Positions 23,966-36,093 are shown, numbered from the stretch's first letter. The stretch: 64,000 nucleotides of DNA from Pachyseris speciosa (GCA_016490735.1 JAEMWC010000344.1:412501-476500), one strand, 5' to 3'. Program-made: numbers and translations. The notes: a model not told the origin generated them from the sequence alone.

Positions 23966-24579
23966 TTGAGCACCAAGGGGTTGGTTCGCTTACTTTGACG
24001 AAGACTCCTTACTTTACGTATCGATATAAGGCTTTTATCTCCCTCGGTCTTTTCACTACTGGTATTCTATGAACTGGCATCTGAACCGGCTGAATGTGTT
24101 CATCAACCTGGAATTGAACGCTTACCAAGCTTACCAAAGCCGTTGAAGGCGTCGGCATACTGTTCCAGTACGTCGTCCACTTGTAACCGGCCTGGTAGCG
24201 GAAGTTGACGGTTTGAGGGAACGACGATCGGTGGAGAATGTGAGGGAGAAGGATTACACGGGGTTTGTGTGGTCTCATGGCTTTGTTGAAGGTGGTTGCA
24301 GGTCACAGTAATCATAGGGTCAGCGTTTGGTGCTGTGTCTTGTAGTGTGTTGTCGGAATCTTGTGTGTAAAACTGGAATACTGTTTTTTTTCCTTTTTGG
24401 CACTGGGGGTACAGTCTACTGATGAGCAAAGTGAATAAATTTCGCCTGCTTTCACACTAATAGACCCCAGTCTTTCACTATCGATCCTCGACAAAAGAGC
24501 TGACTTGATCCCAATGCAGGAGTCTGGCAGGACTTGAAAGCTGAGGGTGTCATACATGTTATTTCTTTCGCACAAAAGT

Positions 24580-25380
24580 TCCACCTGAGCAGCAGGATGC
24601 AGCGTTTTGGAGGTTCCATAGGGATATAAAAGGTAGGGGGACCGTTGGATTTCTGCACGGGCAGTGTGCTGACTGACATGGTATTGCAGGTTGCAGCAGA
24701 ATCTATCTGAAATTTTACTTGTTTGAATGTGGAGTCTGTTGTGGAGAGTAATAGGTTTGTGAAGTATCGTTTTGTCTGCCCGACAGCTGAAATGCTGCGT
24801 ACTTGTGCTTCCAGTTAGTACATGTAGCCATGATCATGGTTAGGAGGTGAATCATATTGCTCCTCTTCTGTGGCGTATGCATCGGGGTAATGAAGGTCTC
24901 TTGATTGATAGGTGCGTTCATATGTGGGCCACGCCGCTGGCTGCTTTGTTGGCCTCTGAATTGTTGTGTGCTGTTGAATCTGTTACTTTGTGGCCTGCGG
25001 TCTTCAAGTCAAACTCGGGCGAAATGGTCATTTCCTCCACAGTGGTTACTGGTCTTTCCATTAGCGGGAAATATCTTCCATGGGTGTTGTGTCTGTCGGT
25101 CCTCGCGCCAATAACATGTTCCAGGTTCCCTTTTGAGTTTCATTTGACTATGTCTGTGGCCTGTTCAATGTACGGCTTCGTCGATTCCTTTTGACGAGTC
25201 AGTGATTATCTTGTTTGCTTGCTTGGCGGACTCAATAGCTCTCGCTTCTGCAACTACATCGCACAGAATCTTCTTATAGTTGTAAGGTTTTATATGTGTT
25301 TTAAGCAGCTCGGTTCTCATGTCGTCTTCTTTGAGGCCAAATATGCCGGAATTTGTCTAGAGACCAATACTAGTGACAGA
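24580..25380 (-). pseudogene. Gypsy Gag C-terminus and protease remnants
   Basis: Just inside the 5' LTR a short frame (DDMRTELLKTHI, then VAEARAIESAKQAN, about 25190-25340) resembles the end of a Gypsy Gag. About 24690-24720, FQIDSAATCN carries the D-S-A box of an aspartic protease. The zinc knuckles and most of Gag are not seen. Frames are broken several times. Confidence 0.6.
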
Positions 25381-25454
25381 ACTTCCTTCCAACATGGCCG
25401 ACTGCAACAACGTGTTTCCTACGTACCAATGTTTCGGGTGACCGGTGACCAACA
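25354..25454 (-). repeat. 5' LTR of the Gypsy element
   Basis: 101 bp, starting TGTTGGTCACC and ending TCTAGACA on the minus strand, so the canonical TG...CA is kept. A standard primer-binding site directly downstream was not recognised. Confidence 0.85.
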
Positions 25455-27290
25455 AACTCCTAACGTGTGACCTCAGTTTCAAATGAAACTACTGCACAGT
25501 CCTTCCCTGTGGTGCTCTGCTGTTCATTATGCTGTATGACGTAGTGCTAACTTTGAGTCTGTGGATAAAATCCTCGACTGAAGGCAACTGAGTATCTGTT
25601 TGTTTGTCGAGCTGTTTATTAAACTGTACAAGGTGGTTCTACTTTTGAGTCAATGGATAAAATTCTAAAGTGTGACCATTCAACTTAAAGTTACAATTAA
25701 TTTTTGTTGTACTGTTCCTTGTGCTAGACTGAAGTTTTTTCTAGCCCTTGAGTCTATGGATAAAATCTAAAAGCGTGCCCACTTAAAAGAAAGGCACTGA
25801 GCGGTACTTTTCCGCGGCACTATTGATTACTCTGTGCGTCTGAATAAAATCCTCAGCTGAAAGTTAAGCTACTGAACAGCTCTTTCCAGTGGCCCCTCTA
25901 TGGCAATGATAACGTACGAGGCAGTCCTAACTTTTGAGTCGGTGACTGAAATCCCAGAATGTGACCAATCGAATGAAAGCTACTGAGCAGTACTTTCCTG
26001 TGGTTCTAACTTGGAATCCTAAAGTGTGACTAGCCACAAAGCTACAGAGCAGTGCTTCAATGTCGTCCTGCTGTTTACGCTGCATACGGAGTTTCCAAAG
26101 TCGAAGCCTGTGGAAAGAATTTTATTTCTACTGTATATTACTCAATACCAGGTGGTCTACAATAAATTTTGACTCCTTAGACGAAATCCTCAAGTTTGAC
26201 ACTTCAGGTGAGAGCTATTGAGCGTTTCTTTCTTGTTTGGCTGTTTATTATGCCGTACCGGGTGGTTCCGATATTAACGTCTGTGGTTAAAATCCTAACG
26301 CGTAACCATGCAAGTGATGGCCACCGAGCAGTGCCTTCTACAAATCCTGTTTTATATATTTTGCACAAGGCGGAACCGAGCATGCAGTACTTTTTCTTTG
26401 CTGCTTGCACGGTGTGTTTCACAATGTAGTTTATACCAGAGTTTGCGCCTTTTAAATGAATACGATCATTACTTCTTGCGGTTCTTTTTTATTGTAAAAA
26501 AAAAAATTCAAAACCATTTCTGTGCTCTGGTTTGATGTTTGGATCTGAAATGTACTCCAAGAATGAGCCCGTTAAAATGAAATCTATTAAAATGAAGTCC
26601 TGTGTTTTTTCTCATCATTCTACAAAAATGTGGCCGGCTTTTGCTTTTGATGGTGTCAGACGAACGTTTTAATGAAAGCTTAAGGGAAGTACTTTCCTGT
26701 GGAGTTGATTGTTTTCTTGACATGAGGTGGTTCTACCTTTTCCGTCTGTGTCAGTATGACCAGGTTTTTATCTCTTTGAAGCTGAAAGAGTCTACATATT
26801 AAACAGTGCGCCGTGATGCTACTGTTGCCAGTGCTCCCAGTGTGCCCATTCACATGAAAGCTAACTGAGCGGTACCTTCCTGTAGCGCTGTTTATTGCAA
26901 TTTGGTTTTACCTTTTGAGTCTGTGGAGAAAATCCTAAAGGGTGACCATTCAAATGAAAGCTACTGAGCAGTACTTTTCTTTGGTGCTGTTTATTGAGCT
27001 GTATACGGTGGTTCTAACTTTTGAGTCTGTGGATGAAATCCTGAAGGGTGACCATTCAAATGAAAGCTACTGGGCAGTACTTTTCTTTGGTACTGTTTAT
27101 TGTGCTGTGTAAGGTGGTTCTAGCTTTTGAGTCTGTGGAAGAAATTCTGAATTGTGACCATTCAAATTAAAGCTACTCGGAGCGGTACTTTCCTCTGGTA
27201 CTGTTCACTAAACTGTACAAAGTGGCTCTAGCATTTGAGCCTGTTACAGAAAACTTATAGTTGGGATATTGAAATGAAAAAACTGCTATT
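25455..27290. repeat. 106-bp satellite array, right part
   Basis: About 15 or more diverged units. The word GAGTCTGTGGA recurs at 26917, 27023 and 27129, spaced exactly 106 bp, with the next diverged unit at 27237. Unit landmarks are TGACCATTCAAATGAAAGC, TACTGAGCAGTACTTT, and CTGTTTATT. Divergence is higher toward the left. No coding capacity. Confidence 0.85.
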
Positions 27291-27423
27291 GTAGGTACAC
27301 CTGCTGATACTGTGTATTAAACTACCATTACAGTCAAGTCAGGTCAAGCGTACCCCCCTAGATTACATTAATGAGTTGATTATTTGAACATTGAACCCGT
27401 TAGTCGTTTCGAATAATGCAATT

Positions 27424-27637
27424 GAAGGGCTGAGAGCATAACCGACCCAAATGACTTTTAAGGCCTTTTTTTGTATACGCTTTTTCTTGAAAAAGAGTGG
27501 AAAAGGGTCAAAAAAAAAATTATGGGGCAATTTTGTTTTATTGAATCAAAGGCCACATGAAAAGATTCAGCTGATTTGGACCAAAAGAGGAAAAAAGCCC
27601 TAAAAGTCATTTGGGTCGGTTATGCTCTCAGCCCTTC
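27424..27637. mobile_element. 214-bp MITE inside the TIR of the Tc1-like element
   Basis: Inverted ends start GAAGGGCTGAGAGCATAACC and are flanked by AATT at 27420-27423 and 27638-27641. The uninterrupted right TIR of the host element (around 28470-28485) provides the empty-site sequence and confirms the boundaries. A diverged partial copy lies at 60262-60390. Confidence 0.85.
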
Positions 27638-28058
27638 AATTATTTTTGAAATATTCGAGTCAAACTTCAATTGCTGATTGGACTCTGTCCATAGATGTGT
27701 TTGAAAAACGCGTTCGACCAACGAGACTTTATTTCTGTCATCTCTTTTATCAGAGCGCACCTTTTTTAGCCCTTTAAAATCCAACAATATTGTTCTTTCC
27801 GAGGAGTACTAAAAATAATAAATTTCAGTGTACGGAGCGAAGTTAAACACAGGTGATAGCGTACAGCGTTTTATACCATGCCATAGAAAATACAGCGCGC
27901 CGTTGTATATTCGTCCGTATTCCATCGAACCTTCCCATCGATCAATGCAATTAAACGGTATCACACCCAACCTTCCTATCGTGCGTTGAGATTCCCGCTC
28001 ATGCTGGCCTTCAGCTTGCTGGCCACTGTATTTTCTATGGCATGGTATAAAATAGTCA

Positions 28059-28209
28059 TGCAACCCGTTCTCGTGGTATACCGTGGAATATTACACGAGT
28101 CACTTGCATTTTCTTTGCATACACACTCGCCTAAAGGCTCGTGTGTATACCATAAAAATACAAGTGACTCGTGGGATATTCCACGGTATACCACTCGAAA
28201 GCGTTGCAT
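28059..28209. repeat. Long palindrome
   Basis: Arms share CGTGGTATACCGTGGAATAT-type sequence and GTGTGTATACC, meeting around 28130. A second inverted pair (27869-27895 and 28026-28052, ATACCATGCCATAGAAAATA) flanks its left. Together they make the interior of the Tc1-like element a set of nested hairpins. Confidence 0.7.
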
Positions 28210-28578
28210 AACTAGTATGTAAACAACCAAAATTATTGTCGAGAAAACTTGCTAGAACTTCGCCTGAAATCCTTTTATCACGAATAAGAATTCTAGAAGC
28301 TCTATGGGGTGTAGAAAGCAAAAAAACTTCTCGATAATAACATTTGCAATACCATTTTTCACCTATCACTTCCACTCACCGTTGGACGCCATGTTGGACG
28401 CTTCGACTTCCCGTATTGCGAGTGCCTCTTTTGTTCGCTTAGTCCAATCAGCAATTGAAGCTTGATTCGAATATTTCAAAAATGATTGCATTATTCGAAA
28501 CGACTAACGGGTTCAATGTTCAAATAATCAACTCATTAATGTAATCTAGGGGGCTACGCTTGACCTGACTCGACTGTA

Positions 28579-30227
28579 ATGTCCGTTTCAAATTATCTTT
28601 GAAATAGACTTTGTTTTCCTTTCTCCGAAGTCTTTAAAAGGTGCTCTTTTTTGAAGTTTCACCCCGAGGCTGTGCAAATTTCAATGTGATTATTATTCGG
28701 TATTTTCCCAGATAACTAAAAGGTACCCCAGTCAGACCTTTTTATTACTGAAGCCACTATGTACCTTGGGCCAGTTGTTCAAAGCACCATTGCAATTGCT
28801 TTTAATAATCGAGAGTGAGAGACAATTCTGACAATTCTGAAAATTCTTATTTGTAGGCTATTACTTTTGATTTGTTTTGAAACAGTGAAATTTATTATTC
28901 AGCTTTGCGAAAGACCCGGCTTGTTTCCCTCAAACACGAATTTTAGCACCAACTTAGCTTTATCTCAAATTAGTTGACAATTGAAACCAACGCTTTGCGT
29001 TTCAACGAGCGTTTGCATCAATCTGATTTAAACAACTGTGCCGTAAATCTAAACCTTATATATGCTATACTCATAGAAATGAAACCTTTGTGCCGGTGTC
29101 AAGAGACCGATGTGGCCTCGTTTCCACATTCTGCAGTCCAGTCCAATACAATTTCTGTTCCTTTCGTTTGCCTTGTGACTGATTGTGTCAACAATAAAGG
29201 AAAACAAATGAAAACACAGCATTAGCTTCTTTAAGTTTCTTAGAGGAAGCAATTCAATTATGCTAAGCAACATAAACTCTACGACAATTCCTCAGACCAT
29301 CTTGAGGGGCATTTGATTTAAAATAATTACTAAAAATGCAGAGATAACTTCCCAATGGTTTAGTGTCGAATAGCAAGGTAGTCTTTGGAATTTCAGAGTA
29401 AGGGGTATACTGCCTCATTTTACAAATGCAGAACCTTCACAAGACAATTCAAATACTTATTGTTGTATTACCCATTATTAGGCCTGGCTTCTAAAATCTA
29501 TACCCGTTTTTGGACCAAATCAGCGAAAACAAATTCCCTCGGGATGATGAAGTATATAGCTATATTTGAGGAAGTACTCGCAAACGGGAAGCTAATAAAC
29601 TCACCTTTTTGGCCAGTTTCTGTCTTTATTTCCTTGCCGGTTTTCAACCAACTTATTCTTTCAGACAAATTCCTTTATAGAATAGAATAGAAACGTTAAG
29701 ACTTGCCATCTCGCCTACGGGTTCAAACCATCGATTGTAACGATTAGTGAGTCAGGTTTGTGAGTTCCAGACAAGGCGGATGTATATAAATCGATTGCCA
29801 TCTTACAAGTTAAACAAATGAGCAAAAATCAGCATTACATCTCACACCAACAGAAGTTAAATAAAAACCCTTCACCTCAATAGATCGACAAAATATATTA
29901 CTTATTTCAAGCTGAAACATCCGACAAAATTCAACGCAATTTAATTAAGCCTCCCCCCTCCCTAGACGAGTTTAGTTTTGTGTATTAAAGAGGCTCCTCA
30001 ATTAGTGCGAAATAGCCAATCAGTTCACATTATTTATACATACACCTACTATTAACTACTGATACAGTAAAGAGAGCTTACCATCTGGGACAAATTGAGG
30101 TCCTCTATAGTGGCGCGCTGGTGAGGATTCCACTTTTGTCAAATATTGTAAGTGCCATTTCTGATTGGAAGGAAAATAAAGCATTGCGAAAACTTTAGCT
30201 TGAGGAGGCAGACTAGGTAAAAGGGAA

Positions 30228-30273
<46 letters not shown>

Positions 30274-30280
30274 GGAGTGA
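28579..30280. other. Unassigned DNA
   Basis: No gene, RNA or repeat family was recognised. Open frames of 74-101 codons are present but have no motif or splice support. Confidence 0.5.
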
Positions 30281-30287
30281 AACACGA

Positions 30288-30305
30288 AAATTTGGTTTAT
30301 CAACG

Positions 30306-30336
<31 letters not shown>

Positions 30337-30495
30337 GGATTCGATTAGCTGACGTTTCGAGCGTTAGCCCTTCGTCGGAGCGAATCCGCTCCGACGAATT
30401 CGCTCCGACGAAGGGCTAACGCTCGAAACGTCAGCTAATCGAATCCCTGTACGGTGGTCTATTTACATTATCAACTCCGTTGATAAACCAAATTT
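30288..30495. repeat. 97-bp-arm inverted duplication
   Basis: Arms at 30288-30384 and 30399-30495 are nearly identical in inverted orientation, with a 14-bp centre that repeats CTCCGACGAA. The outer edges are TTTGGTTTATCAACGG. Very low divergence suggests a recent foldback insertion or gene-conversion-maintained hairpin; an assembly artefact is also possible. Confidence 0.85.
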
Positions 30496-30554
30496 AGGTA
30501 AAAGGGAAGGCACGCATGCAGTCGATCGAAGGTTAAGCAGCGTCATCGTAGGGT

Positions 30555-31025
30555 AAATGATGGTGATGATGATGTGGATGACAATAAAGTGAATGATGAT
30601 TATGATGACGATGTGAACGATGATAATGACGATGACGAGGACAACGACGATGACGATGACGGTGGTGATGACGATGATGATGATGATGGTGATGATGGTG
30701 GTGATGATGATGATGATGGTGATGCTGATGCTGGTGATGATGATGAAGATGATGATGATGATAATGATGGTGACGATGATGAGGTGATGATGATGATGAT
30801 AATGGTGATGATAACGCTGACGATGGTGATGATGATGATGATAATGATGATGATGGTGATGGTAATGATGATTGTGATGATGACGATGATGATGATGATG
30901 GTGATGGTGATGGTGATGGTGATGATGATGATGATGATAATGGTGGTGGTGGTGATGATGATGGTGATGATGATAATGATAATGGTAATGATAATGCTGA
31001 TGATGGTGATGATGGTGATGATGAC

Positions 31026-31056
<31 letters not shown>

Positions 31057-31138
31057 GTGATGGTGATGATGGTGATGGTGACGATGATGGTGGTGATGAT
31101 GATGGTGATGATGGCGATGATAATGATGATGATGATGG
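30555..31138 (+). repeat. (GAT)n / (GGTGAT)n microsatellite
   Basis: About 580 bp of GAT repeats with GGT and GAC variants. It forces a 203-codon frame of poly-Asp followed by poly-Met/Val, which is a composition artefact and not a gene. Confidence 0.95.
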
Positions 31139-31302
31139 AGGTTACTGAGCAGTCTTTTGTAGGGAGGTTGTATAAACTAACCTAACAGTCGTGTTCAGAC
31201 ATGATCTTCCAAACATAGAATCTGAATAGCCAAACTATGAAGCCACCGTCAGGTCAAAACGGTTGTAAAACCATAACCCAAGGAGAAAGGAGGGGTAAGG
31301 GT

Positions 31303-31320
31303 GGGGGGGGGGGGGGGGGG
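31303..31320 (+). repeat. Run of 18 G
   Basis: A homopurine run directly after GGTAAGGGT. Similar 17-19-base runs occur at 11163-11180 and in inverted pairs near 61130 and 61221. Length in the assembly may be unreliable. Confidence 0.8.
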
Positions 31321-31999
31321 AGATATCTCGATATATCTTGACATTTCCAGCTATTCAAATTGTTTTTAACGGTTGAGTAGACAGTTTCGAGATCAACCTC
31401 CGACAGATAATTGAAGCGTGAACTACCAAGTAATACTGTTCATAATCTTCACTTGAAATATTGGAAAACTTCTAACGTTTTTCTTTCATTTGGGTGTTTT
31501 TTGAATTTCGACACTGATAGTAACAAAGTAAATAAACTCAGAGAAAGGCAAAAAGTCTAAGAAACACTAACCTTTAATTCGTAGACATTCCGTAATCCGT
31601 CCATTCTGTTTCATTCACAACTGAAATCCTGAAAAAAAATAATCAAAAGTTGGAGAAAATTACATTGTCACTTTGAGCGCGAAATCATAGACTTGCTCAT
31701 GTCGATATAATTTTAAATATATTTTTAAACGAAGTGTATCGCAATCTTTTTTTCTCTCTTTAATTAACCAGTTTAATTAATCAGGCAATGACACCGACTG
31801 GGACGATCAGATTCAACAACTAGCTCTCGCGAAAAGCTACCATTGATCGATAAAAGAAAATACTTCTTGATTTATTTCTAAACCTGTTCTAAAGTTATTT
31901 CAGTTTGAAACAGCATAAATGTGCGACAATTATTTCAAAATTAAGCATCGTAGTAAGAACTGCGATGTATTCAGTTGTTGCGGTACTTAGGCCCTGTTA

Positions 32000-32361
32000 G
32001 GCCCGATTCAGACGCCGTAATTTTCAAGGGCCGAACCTAATGTATTCAATTAAGTACATGAAAAGTTCGGCATCCGAATCAATTTACAACGGCTATTTTA
32101 ATTTGGAACGGCTCAGGCGAATTTGGAACGGCTTTGATTCAGACGCCGAACTTTTCAAGTGCCGAACCTAATGCATAAATGATTACATTGTATATATTTA
32201 AGCAGTCTTACTCAGAACTAGAACTGGAACTGTATTAGGAACGCCTGTGGAACGGCAAATTAAGTTCGCGTCTGAATCAACAGGCGTAATTTTGTTAATT
32301 TGGGTCGGTCCAAATTCGAATTAAGTTTGGCTCATAACAATTACGGTGTCTGAATCGCGCC
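32000..32361. mobile_element. PIF/Harbinger-like MITE
   Basis: The ends are GGCCCGATTCAGACGCCGTAATT at the left and its imperfect complement at the right, with TTA at 31997-31999 and TTTA after the right end. Internal direct and inverted copies of GATTCAGACGCCG and AAGTGCCGAACCTAATG relate it to the MITE at 2199-2769. Confidence 0.65.
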
Positions 32362-34330
32362 TTTAGTCAGTTGTATTGAGAACAAGCTATATACCTCAAT
32401 AACGTGCTGAAGTGAAGAAAAAAAAAATGTCTAGCGGAATAAAAATGCTGGATGATAACGCCAGCTACGTACCACTGAAGCGAGAATCTTCAATATGATA
32501 AATCTTGAATTTTCTTCGCCTGATGTCGGCCACGCTATGTTTGCGAGCCTTGGTTCGAAGGCAGTTAGAGCTAGGCTCGTCGACCACTGTGAAAAGTGTG
32601 CCATATTGTCATAGAGAACCGTCAATGTAATTAGTCTGATAAAATGGAGTCTTAGCATCGTCCATCTCTGCCTTTACAAGTTCCTCGTGGTGGGAGGTGA
32701 CGGAGAAAAATATGAATAAATTAGTCATTAATCTGAAATTCAAATCCGAAAATTTTTGTTTCATATGCAAATCTGGGCCATTTCAAAGAGAGGAAATGAA
32801 AGTGCGAGAATGAGGATAACCAGGACGTAAAATTGAAGAGAAAAGTGAGAAAGAAGGAATTTGGCGTGAAGAAAAATGAGGAACTATAGATAGTAGACAA
32901 AAATAACGTTTCTCACTTTGCCGGAAAGTAAATTGATCCATGGTGATACTTATTGGGTCTGTGGATGAAATCCTTTCTGTTGTGAGGTTTCTGAATGGAA
33001 GATACAGAGAAATGTTGCAATCTTTACGCAATACATAAGTGCCTAAAATTATATTGGTGATTACAGTTAACTGATTTCGAAAATAAAAATAATAAAAAAA
33101 TAGTGCTTCTCCGTACAAACTGAGAACATCCTGATCAAATCTAGATTAATTGTTCAAACATGGTTAACGAAACATTTACACCTCTATTATTACGCTCAGA
33201 AACAAGGGTGCTATGATTCCAGTCAATCTGGACCACAGCCGCACTTGCACTGAAAGGGAAAACGGTCTGTGAAATGAAGAGGGTTGGGGAAGGAGAGCCT
33301 TGTTCCCATGGTCCTCTCCTTCCGTCTCCTGGAGCGACACTGGAAGGAGAGGCCTCTGGGAACGAGGTTTGGTTTTGCGACTTTGGACAAGAGATTATTC
33401 AGGTTCCGGGAATAAGTGAATACTCGACCCAGAATACGGTTTTCCTAAAGAGATCATTCTGCGGTAAAATAATACCCTTAGCGTAGGTAACCTGCGACAA
33501 GCGGGCAAAATAGTCTGCACGAGGCATCTGAAGCCGACTTCTGGAGCCGCGTCACGTGTTCGGCTGGTCCCCCAAAGGAACACATAATGTTTTATAAGAA
33601 AAAAAAACACATAAAGTGGTTATAAACATGGTGAAGCAATGCATTTTATGAAATCTGACTTGACGTTTCTCATGTGGCAATTTACAAAAGTAACCTTTAT
33701 GACATGAAATTCTGTTTATATTTGAAAAGAAATTGCGAGTGATTTGGGTAAGACTAAAAATAGCAGCGACATACAAATAAAATGACAACTTGTCAGTGGT
33801 AAGATTAGCGTTGAAAATCGGGTTCATTTCTTGTATAAACAAGGTTTCTTTTACTTGCAATGGTGATCAGTTTTTCCTGACGCGAGGAGATGTGTGTTCC
33901 TGTTTGGAGCGCGCTTTGAAATGATCAGTTTTTCTCTCCTGCAATCCGGCGTCGCTTCGTTCAGCCAAGAGTCTCTATGAAGCATAATGTTCTTCGTGTT
34001 CATAGTAAACCGTATTCTGTTTACTCGGTTTACGTTGCTAGCGAGAGCAGAAAATAAGGAATACTATTCCGTTCCCAAAAGAACACGAATACCAGCCATC
34101 ATGACCTATAATGAGTTTCCTTTTGCCAAATAGTCGCAAAAGAACCCACCCTTAAACTCTTCAACAGACAGGCTTTGTTTGGGGTGAAATCAGAGCCAAT
34201 ACCCTCACGTACCATTGGTCAATTAACCGGCAAAATGCTCCTAGAACAGGGGAAGTTAGCCGACACAATAACGGCTGAATAAACATGTCAATTCTTGCAC
34301 AAACGCCCTGAACGTCTGGAACGTCATTCG
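32362..34330. other. Unassigned DNA
   Basis: No gene or element recognised. Small open frames on both strands lack domain motifs. Confidence 0.5.
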
Positions 34331-34689
34331 GACAGTATAATCAGGTAGTTATTGCTAGTATACGAAAACTTCCGCAGTCGCTGAAGTATAGAGTTTTCAT
34401 AAGTTTGAAGGGAGATGGCGCGTCGGACGGTGCCCGTTCAAATTAGAGAAAATAAGTTTCATAGCTCAGTAAAGAGTACTAAAGGCCGACTGTTTCTTTC
34501 TAAAATACATTGCAGCAGTACCGAACGAAACTACAATAGATTAGCTGAAGGCAGATTGATAAAACTACATTATTTTCCCCCGGGGTGGGGTGGGGTACTC
34601 CCTTATATGGGCTATATAGGTATGTGTGGCCGTAGTAAAAAGCTCGAATTCCTTTTAAATTCAATCCCCAATTGTCTGTGGGATGAAGT

Positions 34690-36050
34690 GGAAAACTTTC
34701 ACACTCACTGGAATGTAGGGTTTTCGCAAATTTCTTCTTTCGAGCGAGGGTAGTTTTCCAACTTCGGAAAAGTCTGGTACGTTCTGTGTTCCGGATATCT
34801 ACCGGATAATCCAAGGAAGAAGCCCGACTCCTTATTATCTGCAGATGAAGTCGAACACTTCCGCAGTCGCTGGAGTATAGAGGTTTAAAATCCCAAGACT
34901 TGTCACGTTTCACAGAGGTCACCACCCCAACTCGTCTCAATGAAGACAGCAAAGTAAACAAGCAAGTAATATCCGTTTCAGTTACTTCCTCATAATTAAG
35001 TACTTAAGAGATTATCTCAGTGTGGCCCACATTTATTCTCCGAAAACTTTGGTTACGTGAACTTCGACCGCCATTGTTGGTGCACGCGGGAAAACTCTGA
35101 CTTGTGCATTCTCTGAGAACGTGCAACACCAGTTTTTGACTACTTCCTCCAAAACATAATTTCAGTCAGGTGAGCGCAAAATACTTGATTTGTAGTTGTT
35201 GCTAAGGGGGACTGCTGCCGGTAATTTGGTTTGCGACATTGAAAAATTTAGACAATTTTGCAGTTTTCCTGCAAAGTACTTGCACTACGATTCGATTTGC
35301 GGTTGTCTATGGTCAAGTATAACGAGGAGGAGCTGAATTGATTGGAACTTTCGTCATTGTCACTGTGCCAGAATGTAGGGTTTTCATAAATTTCCTTAGG
35401 GACGTTCTTCTTTCGAGCGAGGATAGTTTTCCAACTTCGGGCAAAGCCTGGTACGTAATATCAGCAATAATTTAGTTATGTTTCTACTAAAAATAAACTG
35501 AATATCTACCGGGTAACCCAACGAAGAAGTCCGAATTCCTTATCATCTGCAGACGATGTCGAACACTTCCGCAGTCGCTGGAGTGACAACAGCAATAGTA
35601 AACAAGCTAGTAACATCCGTTTCTGTTTTGCCGTAGTCGCATTACAGCTATTTTTTTTCTGCTGGATGGGGCAGTTGCTTCCTCGCATAATTTATCGCAT
35701 AATTTATCTGGCCCACATTTATTTTTTCCGAAAACTGTGGTTACGTGAACTTCTACAGCCCTTATTGGTGCACGCAGGAAAATCTGACTTGTGCGTTCTT
35801 TGCATGGAACGTGCAAAACCAGTTTTAAGACTTCTTCCTCCAAAACATAATTTCAGTCAGGTGAGCGCAAAATGGTTGATTTTTAGCTTTTGTTTAAGGG
35901 GGACTGTCGCGTAATTTGGTTTGCAACAGTGAAACATTTAAACAATTTTGCAGTTTTCCTGCGAAGTATTTGATATACCATATTAACACTATTTGCCGTT
36001 TGTCTATGGCCACGTATGACGAGGAGGAGGCAGCAACTTTCGTCATTGTG
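34690..36050 (+). repeat. Diverged tandem segmental duplication of about 690 bp
   Basis: Copy 1 (about 34690-35340) and copy 2 (about 35370-36050) share in order: ATGTAGGGTTTTC, TTCGAGCGAGG, GAACACTTCCGCAGTCGCTGG, TTACGTGAACTTC, CCTCCAAAACATAATTTCAG, then GTAATTTGGTTTGC and ACGAGGAGGAG. Each copy keeps TTTCAGTCAG followed by GTGAGC, a good splice-donor form (about 35170 and 35861). Copy 2 has a short frame with a CVLCMERAKP stretch that is not kept in copy 1. The unit could contain promoter or 5'UTR exon sequence of the downstream gene at 36868. Confidence 0.6.
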
Positions 36051-36093
36051 CCTAGAAAAAAATCCAGTTTCTTTTTCGTCTAAGGATAATTTG

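Larger units (their letters stand above)
21167..25454 (-). mobile_element. Ty3/Gypsy LTR retrotransposon, decayed
   Basis: A 4288-bp element on the minus strand, bounded by short direct LTRs (25354-25454 as 5' LTR, 21167-21285 as 3' LTR). The 4-bp target copy AACT (plus strand) lies at 21163-21166 and 25455-25458. A polypurine tract, AAAGGGGGAGA, directly precedes the 3' LTR. Order on the minus strand is Gag remnant, protease, reverse transcriptase, RNase H, integrase, as in Ty3/Gypsy. All frames are broken by shifts and stops, and the 5' half of gag appears to be missing. The copy is inserted in a satellite array. Confidence 0.9.
27331..28576. mobile_element. Tc1/mariner-like non-autonomous element
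   Basis: The ends are inverted CAGTC(A/G)AGTCAGGTCAAGCG, flanked by TA at 27329-27330 and 28577-28578. The TIRs run about 140 bp, interrupted on the left by a MITE at 27424-27637. The interior holds two further palindromes (27869-28052 and 28059-28209) and no transposase. TA target and CAGT-type ends fit the Tc1/mariner superfamily. Confidence 0.8.

Noticed and set aside
30574..31185. 203-codon poly-Asp/poly-Met frame
   Set aside because: Direct translation of the GAT microsatellite, with no other content.
35666..35914. RING-like start (CVLCMERAKP) in the second tandem copy
   Set aside because: The next metal ligands are missing and the frame is broken in the first copy, so a zinc finger is not supported.
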